Shown piece by piece: positions 1 to 5,813 of a stretch of DNA of 8,689 bases; within the stretch, counting starts at the first letter, position 1; every line of letters begins with the position of its first letter. The position numbers were made by a program, and so were the translations under genes. This DNA comes from JBGPJM01 sp041485385. Lineage in GTDB: Bacteria > Planctomycetota > Phycisphaerae > Phycisphaerales > UBA1924. Under the pieces are notes generated by a model that saw only the letters and a list, made by a program, of their open reading frames with translations, had not been told where the DNA came from and made no database searches. Location of the stretch: the NCBI GenBank assembly GCA_041485385.1, contig JBGPJM010000210.1:1-8689 (forward strand). Reading direction: 5' to 3'.

Positions 1-1
1 C

Positions 2-103
2 GCGTTCTTCGCGGCGGCGCCCGGCGCCGACTTCAACGCCGACGGGACGGTGAACTCGCAGGATTTCTTTGACTTCGTCAACGCGTTCTTTGCCGGTGGC
101 TGA
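2..103 (+). CDS. C-terminal end of a secreted protein with tandem dockerin-like EF-hand repeats (partial)
   Basis: This open frame enters from the left edge and stops with TGA. The 33 visible residues begin with AFFAAAPGADFNADG, the end of one repeat (AFFA) plus a short linker, followed by a complete second unit DFNADGTVNSQDFFDFVNAFFA and a final GG. D-x-N-x-D-G-x-V-N-S-x-D matches the calcium-binding loop of dockerin/EF-hand modules. Planctomycetes often carry one or two such units at the C-terminus of exported proteins (NCBI uses the name GC-type dockerin for a similar tail). The same module, about 66 bp long, ends the next gene. What lies upstream, and so the protein's function, cannot be seen. 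Cohesin-style binding is known for cellulosomal dockerins; for these planctomycete tails a role as anchor or sorting signal is only inferred. Confidence 0.85.
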   Translation, partial: AFFAAAPGADFNADGTVNSQDFFDFVNAFFAGG

Positions 104-133
104 ACCGGCTGAATCGCCTTCACTCTCGAGATC

Positions 134-165
134 GCGAGGGCGGGTGCGACGCCCGCCCTTGTCGC
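134..165 (+). terminator. GC-rich hairpin after the first gene, possible terminator
   Basis: A perfect 8-bp stem, agggcggg (137-144) with cccgccct (152-159), encloses a 7-nt loop. Flanking gcga (134-137) and tcgc (162-165) could lengthen it with a small bulge. It lies 34 nt past the stop of the partial gene. No T-run follows, so intrinsic termination would be weak; it may instead be a 3'-end stabilising hairpin. Confidence 0.4.
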
Positions 166-248
166 GCGCCCCCCCACCGCCCCCCCGCCCACCCCCGCGT
201 TAGGCGGGCGATCGCATGGCGGATCGCGGATCCGGATATACGTTTGGG

Positions 249-277
249 TTGACTCTGGCGAACCGAGTGGATCTTCT
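249..277 (+). promoter_or_regulatory. Possible sigma70-type promoter for the lectin-domain gene
   Basis: TTGACT (249-254) matches five of six bases of the -35 consensus. At 17 nt spacing lies TCTTCT (272-277), a poor -10. The 5' leader would be about 45 nt. The -35 is clear and the -10 is not; TATACG at 237-242 is an alternative -10 without a good -35. Confidence 0.3.
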
Positions 278-329
278 AGGAGAGGGAGGCTGTATCCGAC
301 GATGCGGGGGGCGGGATAAGGAGATCGAC

Positions 330-1292
330 ATGACTCGGAGCCTGATCAGTGTGGCCGTTCTGATGGCGGCGGCGTGCCCCGCGGCGTGGGCGCAGCCGGC
401 AAATGACTCGTGCGCGACGCCTGATTCGATCGCCGGTCTCGGTGTCTTCGCGTACGACGGGACGCTGGCGACGAGCGACGGCGTGGACAACATCGTGTGC
501 GATCAGTACGGGGGCGACGGCTCCATCGCCAACGATCTCTGGTACTGCTGGACGGCGACGGCAAGCGGGCCGACGGTGCTGGCGACGTGCACCCTGTCGT
601 CGATTGACACGAAGATCGCGGTGTACGCGGGGTGCACGCCATGCCCGGAGGCGGGCGGGATCCTGGGGTGCAACGACGACGCCTGCGGTTTCGAGAGCTC
701 TGTCACGTTCAGCGCCGTCGCCGGCCAGCAGTACTTGCTGCGCATCGGGACCTACGTCTTCGAGCCCGGCGCGCCGGGGGCCTTCTCGCTGGGGAGCGCG
801 ATCGTGCGCGGGCCGGTGATCAACCCCACGACCGGACACACCTACTACCTGCTGGCGCCCTCGACCTGGAGCGACGCCGAGGCGCAGGCGGTGTCGCTGG
901 GAGGGCACCTGGCGACGATCAACAACGCCGCGGAGGACGGCTGGATTCGCACGAACGTCGCGACCGCGGACGGGATCAACGGTGAGGACGGGTGGATAGG
1001 CTTCACCGACGCGGCGTCGGAGGGGACCTTCGTCTGGACGAGCGGCGAGCCGGTCACGTACATCAACTGGGGCGCCGGCGAGCCGAACAACGCCAACGGC
1101 GGCGAGAACGCGGGGCAGCTCCGCACCGACGGGCGCTGGAACGACAACACCGACGGGCCCGGGCGCCTGTTCTACGCGATCGTGGAGGTGCCGACGACGA
1201 CGATCCCGTGCACGGCGGACTTCAATCACGACGGGCACGTCAACAGCCAGGACTTCTTCGACTTCCTGAACGCGTTCTTCGCCTGCCATTAA
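330..1292 (+). CDS. Exported C-type lectin-domain protein with dockerin-like C-terminus
   Basis: The protein is 320 aa and starts at ATG 330, six nt after AAGGAG (318-323). An in-frame GTG/ATG further upstream (216) lacks this site and would bury the signal peptide. Residues 1-21 are a signal peptide (MTRSL, hydrophobic core, AWA|QP). Residues 23-158 form a Cys-containing beta-sandwich-like region (PANDSC..., VYAGC, YLLRIG) resembling prepeptidase C-terminal-type domains. Residues 164-287 are a C-type lectin fold: YYLLAPSTWSDAEAQAVSLG, HLATINNAAED, WIGF, then EPNN (251-254) and GRWND (268-272). In C-type lectins the EPN and WND motifs bind calcium and mannose-type sugars, so real sugar binding is plausible. 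Residues 297-320 are one dockerin-like EF-hand (DFNHDGHVNSQDFFDF). It probably acts outside the cytoplasm in carbohydrate or surface recognition; the ligand is unknown. Confidence 0.9.
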   Translation: MTRSLISVAVLMAAACPAAWAQPANDSCATPDSIAGLGVFAYDGTLATSDGVDNIVCDQYGGDGSIANDLWYCWTATASGPTVLATCTLSSIDTKIAVYAGCTPCPEAGGILGCNDDACGFESSVTFSAVAGQQYLLRIGTYVFEPGAPGAFSLGSAIVRGPVINPTTGHTYYLLAPSTWSDAEAQAVSLGGHLATINNAAEDGWIRTNVATADGINGEDGWIGFTDAASEGTFVWTSGEPVTYINWGAGEPNNANGGENAGQLRTDGRWNDNTDGPGRLFYAIVEVPTTTIPCTADFNHDGHVNSQDFFDFLNAFFACH

Positions 1293-1327
1293 CACCAGAG
1301 CGGGTGGGACCGCGCCGCGAATGACCA

Positions 1328-1365
1328 GGGCGCGCCGATCCATGCGGCCGGCGCGCCCCTTTTTT
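1328..1365 (+). terminator. Rho-independent terminator of the lectin-domain gene
   Basis: A perfect 9-bp stem, gggcgcgcc (1328-1336) with ggcgcgccc (1350-1358), surrounds a 13-nt loop. One C follows and then six Ts (1360-1365). It begins 36 nt past the TAA stop. The stem plus T-run is a classic intrinsic terminator on the plus strand. Confidence 0.85.
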
Positions 1366-1609
1366 CCGGGGGATCGACGCTGGCCAGAGGCTTGGCCAGC
1401 GCGGCCGGGGCTGGCGGGGCGTGCGTGCGGCGGGCGCGAAATGGAGCCGGAGCGGGCCCCGGGTCGGACGTGGGCGCGGAGGAGCGGTGGCACGGGGCTT
1501 GCAAGGGGAAAGGGTCGTTGTGTTGCGTACCAGCCGCGCGGTCCCGAGTTTCGGGTTCGTGCGGCTGGTCGTTTTATCCGGGGCGTTTGGGGTTGCGCCG
1601 GGCGGCCGG
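1366..1609. other. Non-coding gap between convergent genes
   Basis: This stretch lies between the terminator of the lectin gene and the stop of the minus-strand gene. The long frames crossing it on both strands have Arg/Gly/Ala-rich translations with no family motif and look like GC-rich shadows. The only clear structure is the long hairpin at 1529-1569. Confidence 0.6.
1529..1569 (+). repeat. Long near-continuous hairpin between convergent genes
   Basis: Outer arms accagccgc (1529-1537) and gcggctggt (1561-1569) pair perfectly over 9 bp. Inside, 1538-1541 pairs with 1557-1560 as G.U, C-G, G-C, G.U on the plus-strand RNA. After one T/T mismatch, cccga (1543-1547) pairs with tcggg (1551-1555) around a 3-nt loop. 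cgtttta follows at 1570-1576. The stem is more continuous as plus-strand RNA, because the G.U pairs become C/A mismatches on the minus strand. It could be a terminator or a structured RNA element. It lies 41-81 nt past the minus-strand gene's stop. Confidence 0.6.
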
Positions 1610-2503
1610 CTACTTCGCGCGCTTCAGCTCGACGGACTTGAGCAGTTCCTTGCGCTGATCGTCGTTCAGGAGCGTGTAGACCTGGAGGAAGAGCTCGGTG
1701 CGCTGGGCCTGGGTGGGCTTGCCGGCGGTCTTCTGGAAATAGTCCTGCGTCAGCCGGCGCACCTGGGCCTCCTGCTCGGGGGCGAGGTCGAGCCTCTTGA
1801 TGAACTCGTCGAGCTCCTTGACGCCGGCGGTGACGACGCGCTCGTAGGAGCGCTTGATCTCGCGCCCGATCACCGCGAGGCCCTCGGCGCGGAGGATGGC
1901 TCCCGGGGCGCGGTCCTGGGCGGCCGGGCGATCGGGCTTGCCGGCGTCGCCGGTCTCCTTCGCGGTCGCGTCCATCTCCCGATCCCCGCCATCCCGCACC
2001 TCCTGCACCACCGCCTGCCAGTACTCCTGCACGAGCCCCTTCGCCTCCGCGAGCTTCGCGGCGGGAAGAACATCCGCAAACTCCTCCATGAGCTTGCCGC
2101 GGGCGCGCAGGGCCTCGGACTTGTCGGCGAGCTCCTTCAGCAGGGCCTGGGCATCGGCCTTGTTGCCGGCCTTGAAGGCGTTGGAGAGGTTGACGATGGT
2201 GAGGAGGTTCTCGCGGACGATCTTGTCCAGCGCGATGGCGCGCTCAAGAAGGATGTCGTCCACGCGCCGGCGCGTCGCATCGTCGAGATCCACGAGCTTC
2301 ACCGCGGCCTCGGCGGGCGGGATGTCCAGCCGCTTGACCTTGCCGTCGAAGCCGCGCTCCACGAGCGTCGGCTTGCTCGAGGCGGGCGAGACCTTCGGGC
2401 CGGCGAGGACGGGCGCGGTCTCCGGCGCGGGCGCGCCGCTGGGCTGAGCGAGCGCCGGCGCGGCGAGAAGGAAGACGGAGAGAGCGAGTGTGTGCTTGAT
2501 CAT
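1610..2503 (-). CDS. Exported alpha-helical protein of unknown function
   Basis: The protein is 297 aa. The frame stays open to 2575, but ATG at 2503 is preferred because it opens directly into a signal peptide (MIKH, core TLALSVFLLAAPA, cleavage near LAQ|PS). No good Shine-Dalgarno is visible before either start. After a Pro/Ala-rich linker the mature part is predominantly helical and charged, for example LDKIVRENLLTIVNLSNAF, KADAQALLKELADKSEALR and LAPEQEAQVRRLTQDYF, ending in LNDDQRKELLKSVELKRAK. The L-x-x-x-Q elements (LAPEQ, LNDDQ) recall LTxxQ-type periplasmic helical proteins of the CpxP/Spy kind, but length and layout differ and I do not assign that family. It is likely an extracytoplasmic protein. 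It is divergent from pyrE, with a 146-nt intergenic region between them. Confidence 0.8.
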   Translation of the reverse strand: MIKHTLALSVFLLAAPALAQPSGAPAPETAPVLAGPKVSPASSKPTLVERGFDGKVKRLDIPPAEAAVKLVDLDDATRRRVDDILLERAIALDKIVRENLLTIVNLSNAFKAGNKADAQALLKELADKSEALRARGKLMEEFADVLPAAKLAEAKGLVQEYWQAVVQEVRDGGDREMDATAKETGDAGKPDRPAAQDRAPGAILRAEGLAVIGREIKRSYERVVTAGVKELDEFIKRLDLAPEQEAQVRRLTQDYFQKTAGKPTQAQRTELFLQVYTLLNDDQRKELLKSVELKRAK

Positions 2504-2595
2504 GCTGGTCTGCGGGTGCTGGAATCCAGAGGAGCTCGGGCGACTGCGAGCCAAACGGCGCACGCTCGCCGGCATTGCGGCCCACGCGGCGGGAC

Positions 2596-2601
2596 TATTC
2601 T
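2596..2601 (+). promoter_or_regulatory. Possible -10 element upstream of pyrE
   Basis: TATTCT lies 49 nt before the pyrE TTG start in an otherwise GC-rich divergent intergenic region. TTGCGG (2575-2580), 15 nt upstream, is the best -35 candidate, but the spacing is short. This is a weak call. Confidence 0.25.
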
Positions 2602-2649
2602 TCGGCGAAGTTCTCCCCGGCCGGGAGTCTCTCGCGAGGATACACAGCG

Positions 2650-3195
2650 TTGGACAGAAAACAGCTCGCCAAATCGATCGCCGACCTCGCCCTTCTCCGC
2701 GGCGAGTTCACCCTGCGTTCGGGCCGGAAAAGCAGCTACTACCTCGACAAATACCTCTTCAGCACCCGCCCCGAAGTCCTCCGCGAGCTCGGCGAGCTCT
2801 TCGCGCAGCGCGTCCGCGCCCTCGAGCAGGAAACCGGCAAGAAGGTCGCGCGCCTCGCGGGCGCCGAGCTCGGCGGCATCCCCCTCGTCACGGCCGCGAG
2901 CCTGGCCACCGGCCTCCCCTGCCTCTTCGTCCGCAACGCCAAGAAGGAGTACGGCACCGCCAAGCAGATGGAAGGCAAGCTCCAGCGCGCCGACCGCATC
3001 GTCTTCGTCGAAGACGTCGCCACCACCGGCGGCCAGGCCCTCGAAGCCGTGAAGGTCCTGCAGGACGCCGGCGCCGAGGTCGCCCTCGTCATCGCCACGA
3101 TCGACCGCGAAGAGGGCGCCCGCGAGAACATGCAGGCCGCCGGCGTGCGGTTCGAGTCCCTCTTCACCAAGACCGACCTGGGGATCACGGAGTGA
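2650..3195 (+). CDS. pyrE: Orotate phosphoribosyltransferase
   Basis: The enzyme joins orotate to PRPP to give orotidine 5'-phosphate, the penultimate step of UMP synthesis, in the cytoplasm. The protein is 181 aa, close to the usual length of short OPRTs. Start choice: TTG at 2650 follows GAGGA (2636-2640) by 9 nt and gives LDRKQLAKSIADLALLRGEF. An ATG at 2575 in the same frame would add 25 residues without family character and has no ribosome site. Key motifs: FTLRSGRKSSYYLDKY (20-35), the orotate/PRPP N-terminal signature; RNAKKEYGTAKQMEG (95-109), the flexible catalytic loop with Lys98/Lys99; and VFVEDVATTGGQA (118-130), the PRPP-binding motif with its Glu-Asp pair. Its stop overlaps the start of the next gene, indicating coupled translation. 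Confidence 0.95.
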   Translation: MDRKQLAKSIADLALLRGEFTLRSGRKSSYYLDKYLFSTRPEVLRELGELFAQRVRALEQETGKKVARLAGAELGGIPLVTAASLATGLPCLFVRNAKKEYGTAKQMEGKLQRADRIVFVEDVATTGGQALEAVKVLQDAGAEVALVIATIDREEGARENMQAAGVRFESLFTKTDLGITE

Positions 3196-4793
3196 CGACC
3201 CCGATGCCCCCCTCCGACCAACCCCCCCAGGCCCCCGATGCCCCCGATGCCCCGCTGATGCTCAGCGTGAGCGGCTGCCGCGGCATCATGGGGCACACCA
3301 TGACCCCCGAAGTCGCGGCCCGCTTCGGCGGCGTCGTCGGCGGCTGGCTGCGCGAGCGCAGCACCAAAGGCGGCGCGACAGGCGCAGCCGCCGCCCGCCC
3401 CGAAGTCGTCCTCGCCCGCGACGGGCGCGCCGGCGGCGAAATCCTCTCCCTCGCCGCGGCCGCCGGCCTCGCCGGCGCCGGCTGCAACGTCACCGACCTG
3501 GGCGTCGCGATGACGCCGACCGTGGGCGTCATGACCGATGCCCGCAACGGCGCCGCCGGCATGGTCATCACCGCCAGCCACAACCCCCAGGAATGGAACG
3601 GCATCAAGGTCCTGGCCCGCGATGAACGCGACGGGCGAGTTTCAGCCTGCGCGCCCGGCAAGGCCATGGCCGACGAGATCATCCGCCGCTTCAACGCCGC
3701 CAGCGCAACTGGCGCCACCAGCGCAGCGGGAGGGGGGGGCTTCGTCGGCTACGCCAGCATCGGCACAGTGCGCCCCCCCGCGACCGCCCCATCCGGCACC
3801 GCCACCTCACCCCTCGCGGCCGACTGGGGCGCCGACCGCGTCCACGTCGACCTCGTGAAGGAAGCCCTCGGCTCACTCGGCGCCACCGACGACCGCCGCT
3901 CCATGGCGATCAAGGCCGTCGTCGATTCGGTGAACTGCTCCGGCCGCAACGGCGCCCGCCTGCTGCTGGGCGCCCGCATCATCCACCACCTGGGCGCCGG
4001 CGACAACGGCCTCTTCCCGCACGCCCCCGAGCCGACCAAGGAGAACCTCGGCCTCCTCTGCCGCTTCGTGCAGGAGAGGCGGGCCGACATCGGCTTCGCC
4101 CAGGACCCCGATGCCGACCGCCTCGCCATCGTCGACGAACGCGGCCTCTACATCGGCGAGGAGTACACCCTGGCCCTCGCGGCCGAGGCCGTGCTGGGAA
4201 CCAACGAAGCGACGGAGCGACGGAGCGACGGAGGGGCCGGCGGGGGCGGGGGAGGCCGGGGGAAGCCGGTCCTCGTCACCAACCTCTCCACCAGCCGCAT
4301 GCTCGAGGACGTCGCCGCCCGCCACGGCGCCCGCGTCATCCGCACCGCCGTCGGCGAGGCCAACGTCGTCGAGGCGATGAAGAAGGAAGGCGCCCTGCTC
4401 GGCGGCGAGGGCAACGGCGGCGTCATCTGGCCGCGGGTCACGTACATCCGCGACAGCCTTAGCGCCATGGGCCTGGTCCTGGCCCTCATGGCCCGCACGG
4501 GCAAGAAGGTAAGCGAGCTGGTCGCGGCCATGCCGGCGTACGCGATCGTGAAGCGCAAGGTCCAGCTCCGGGCCGCGCCCGATGCCCAGCGCGCCGTCGA
4601 GGCCGTGGCCCGCGCCTTCGCCAAGGAGCGCGTGGACCGGCAGGACGGTGTGCGCGTGGATTTCGATGCCCGCCGCGCCTGGCTGCACGTCCGGGCGAGC
4701 AACACCGAGCCGATCATGCGTCTGATCGCCGAAGCCCCGACCGAAGCCGAAGCGGTCGCCGTGCTGGAAGAGGCCGCGCTCGCCATCGGGTAG
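3192..4793 (+). CDS. Phosphoglucosamine / phosphomannomutase family enzyme (alpha-D-phosphohexomutase)
   Basis: The protein is 533 aa. Starting at GTG 3192 it overlaps the pyrE stop as GTGA; ATG 3204 in the same frame is the alternative. The family moves phosphate between C1 and C6 of hexose or hexosamine phosphates. All four active-site loops are present: SVSGCRGIMG near the N-terminus, TASHNPQEWNGIK with phosphoserine Ser129, the metal loop DPDADR (305-310), the sugar loop GGEGNGG (404-410), and the phosphate loop RASNTEPIMR (501-510). GGEGNGG rather than GEESGH is seen in archaeal and bacteroidete GlmM-like enzymes, so glucosamine phosphate is a reasonable substrate guess, but mannose or glucose phosphate cannot be excluded. 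It is longer than the usual ~445-460 aa because of a Pro-rich N-terminus and low-complexity insertions at about 171-210 and 338-357. Confidence 0.92.
   Translation: MTTPMPPSDQPPQAPDAPDAPLMLSVSGCRGIMGHTMTPEVAARFGGVVGGWLRERSTKGGATGAAAARPEVVLARDGRAGGEILSLAAAAGLAGAGCNVTDLGVAMTPTVGVMTDARNGAAGMVITASHNPQEWNGIKVLARDERDGRVSACAPGKAMADEIIRRFNAASATGATSAAGGGGFVGYASIGTVRPPATAPSGTATSPLAADWGADRVHVDLVKEALGSLGATDDRRSMAIKAVVDSVNCSGRNGARLLLGARIIHHLGAGDNGLFPHAPEPTKENLGLLCRFVQERRADIGFAQDPDADRLAIVDERGLYIGEEYTLALAAEAVLGTNEATERRSDGGAGGGGGGRGKPVLVTNLSTSRMLEDVAARHGARVIRTAVGEANVVEAMKKEGALLGGEGNGGVIWPRVTYIRDSLSAMGLVLALMARTGKKVSELVAAMPAYAIVKRKVQLRAAPDAQRAVEAVARAFAKERVDRQDGVRVDFDARRAWLHVRASNTEPIMRLIAEAPTEAEAVAVLEEAALAIG
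4209..4232 (+). repeat. Three tandem copies of gcgacgga inside the phosphomutase gene
   Basis: The 8-mer gcgacgga occurs exactly three times in a row (4209-4216, 4217-4224, 4225-4232). Three copies make 24 nt and keep the frame; gain or loss of one copy would shift it. It sits in a surface-loop insertion, encoding part of NEATERRSDGG. Confidence 0.9.
4233..4262 (+). other. Predicted G-quadruplex motif within the coding strand
   Basis: Four G-tracts of 4, 5, 5 and 5 Gs (4233-4236, 4242-4246, 4248-4252, 4258-4262) are separated by loops of 5, 1 and 5 nt. This satisfies strict quadruplex rules, and being on the coding strand it would also be present in the mRNA. It encodes the Gly-rich stretch between residues 347 and 357 of the phosphomutase. 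Confidence 0.7.
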
Positions 4794-4800
4794 CCGCTCA

Positions 4801-4860
4801 ACACCACCCTGCCCTCCGCCCCCCGCTTCTCTGCCCCTCGCCCTTGCCCCTTCACCCTCG
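4801..4860 (+). terminator. C-rich, G-poor stretch after the pyrE operon, possible Rho-utilisation region
   Basis: The 60 nt just past the phosphomutase stop contain 37 C, 7 G, 12 T and 4 A by direct count. No intrinsic hairpin plus T-run is visible between the two genes. An unstructured C>G bubble is the known hallmark of Rho loading sites, so Rho-dependent termination of the operon is a reasonable inference. Confidence 0.35.
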
Positions 4861-4887
4861 GAATCACAGCCACCCCGACCACGCCCA

Positions 4888-4893
4888 TATACT
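4888..4893 (+). promoter_or_regulatory. -10 element TATACT directly upstream of a start codon (leaderless promoter)
   Basis: TATACT matches the -10 consensus at five of six positions and stands out in GC-rich DNA. Only 8 nt separate it from the ATG at 4902, so transcription starting 6-8 nt downstream would begin at or next to the A of ATG. No Shine-Dalgarno precedes that ATG. The -35 region (near tcacag, 4864-4869) is weak. Confidence 0.5.
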
Positions 4894-4901
4894 CCGCCCC
4901 T

Positions 4902-5165
4902 ATGCCCAACTCGTCCACCATGTACAGTCCGGGTCAGCGGGTGCGGGTGACCCAGCAGGTCCCGCGCCGCGGCGACGGCGGCGGCCCGATGTCGATCCAG
5001 GTCGAGGGGACCGTGGTGAAGTTCGAGCAGCAGAAGACCGGCTCGTGGTACGCCCACGGCAAAGACGACAAGCTCTGGCTCGACCGCCTGGAAATCCGGC
5101 GCGACGACGGCGAGCAGGTCGTGATGAACCTGGACAGGTACTCGCGGGTGGAGGTGGTGGAGTGA
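4902..5165 (+). CDS. Small conserved-looking beta-rich protein, function unknown
   Basis: The protein is 87 aa with no signal peptide or membrane segment, so it is probably cytoplasmic. The body (YSPGQRVRVTQQVP, then VEGTVVKFEQQKTGSWYAHG, KDDKLWLDRLEIRRDDGEQ, VVMNLDRYSRVEVVE) alternates hydrophobic and charged residues in short strands, like an SH3/KOW-type small barrel. I recall similar short hypothetical proteins from other planctomycetes but cannot verify that here. ATG 4902 is chosen because a TATACT box 8 nt before it suggests a leaderless mRNA; ATG 4920 (MYSPGQ) is the alternative, also without a ribosome site. Its stop overlaps the GTG of the lipoprotein gene (GTGA), implying coupled translation. 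No function is assigned. Confidence 0.75.
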   Translation: MPNSSTMYSPGQRVRVTQQVPRRGDGGGPMSIQVEGTVVKFEQQKTGSWYAHGKDDKLWLDRLEIRRDDGEQVVMNLDRYSRVEVVE

Positions 5166-5740
5166 AGAATACGGCGATGGCTGTGCAGATGGCGTTCGCG
5201 ACCGTCGCGCTGGCCGGGTGCAACTGGGCCAACACGTATCTGCCGTCTTTGCCGCATCAGCCGCCGGTAGAGTTGAAGGTGAAGGCCCCCACCGCAACAC
5301 CAGCGGGCACAAGCAGTCTCCTCGCATACGTCTCGCCGGCACGGTACAGGTCGTGGGCTGTGGAGGGAGCCCTCACGGAAACGATGAAGCGAGTAAACCA
5401 GGCGACCTCCTCCGTATCGGTGGTGAGCGCCGAGGAACTCGCTGCAATCGCTTCCAGACTGGAACCGATCGAGGGAGATCAACGGTATTGGGCCGATGCC
5501 GCCTGCGCGACCGACGCAGTCAGCTGCACCACAGACTACGTGTCGCTCGGCCGCGGGACATACCGCCACGCTACGACGGTGAATACCACCGCATGCGCGT
5601 ACTCGTTTGGCGGCACCTGCTGGGACACCTTCGGCACGCGTTGCCTGATTCGGTACTACTCCGACTCGGCATGCTCACATTCGATCCCCAGCGAGCCTGG
5701 ATACTACAACGACTGGGTCTGCGGCCCAGCCCGTGATTGA
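5162..5740 (+). CDS. Cysteine-rich lipoprotein of unknown function
   Basis: The protein is 192 aa. GTG 5162 is preferred over ATG 5177: it follows GGAGG (5150-5154) by 7 nt, overlaps the previous stop as GTGA, and adds a Lys at position 2 as a signal-peptide n-region. The lipobox is LAGC, with the lipidated Cys at residue 20 (VALAGC|NW), so the mature protein should be tethered to a membrane. After a Pro/Thr-rich linker (about 26-50) and a mid-region, the C-terminal part has seven further cysteines (115, 122, 145, 153, 161, 171, 187) among many aromatic residues (TTACAYSFGGTCWDTFG, CLIRYYSDSACS, YYNDWVCGP). This pattern suggests a disulfide-braced extracytoplasmic domain. I recognise no family. 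Codon use is somewhat less GC-extreme than in its neighbours. Confidence 0.75.
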   Translation: MKNTAMAVQMAFATVALAGCNWANTYLPSLPHQPPVELKVKAPTATPAGTSSLLAYVSPARYRSWAVEGALTETMKRVNQATSSVSVVSAEELAAIASRLEPIEGDQRYWADAACATDAVSCTTDYVSLGRGTYRHATTVNTTACAYSFGGTCWDTFGTRCLIRYYSDSACSHSIPSEPGYYNDWVCGPARD

Positions 5741-5813
5741 CGACGCATGCCCTCGAAGAAATCCCGTGGGGTGAGGGGCGGACTGGGCGACTGGGGGAGC
5801 ACGCGAGGTGGGT

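Noticed and set aside
276..1493. 405-codon open frame on the minus strand
   Set aside because: It is antisense to the lectin-domain gene; the translation is Arg/Val/Pro-rich with no motif, and the plus frame has a signal peptide, ribosome site and recognisable domains.
1421..3052. 543-codon plus-strand open frame
   Set aside because: It crosses the antisense of the helical exported gene and then pyrE in the wrong frame; its composition (Leu/Arg/Ser-rich runs) is a GC shadow.
3873..5342. 489-codon minus-strand open frame
   Set aside because: It is antisense to the phosphomutase, which has all its catalytic motifs, and continues across two further genes; no domain recognisable.
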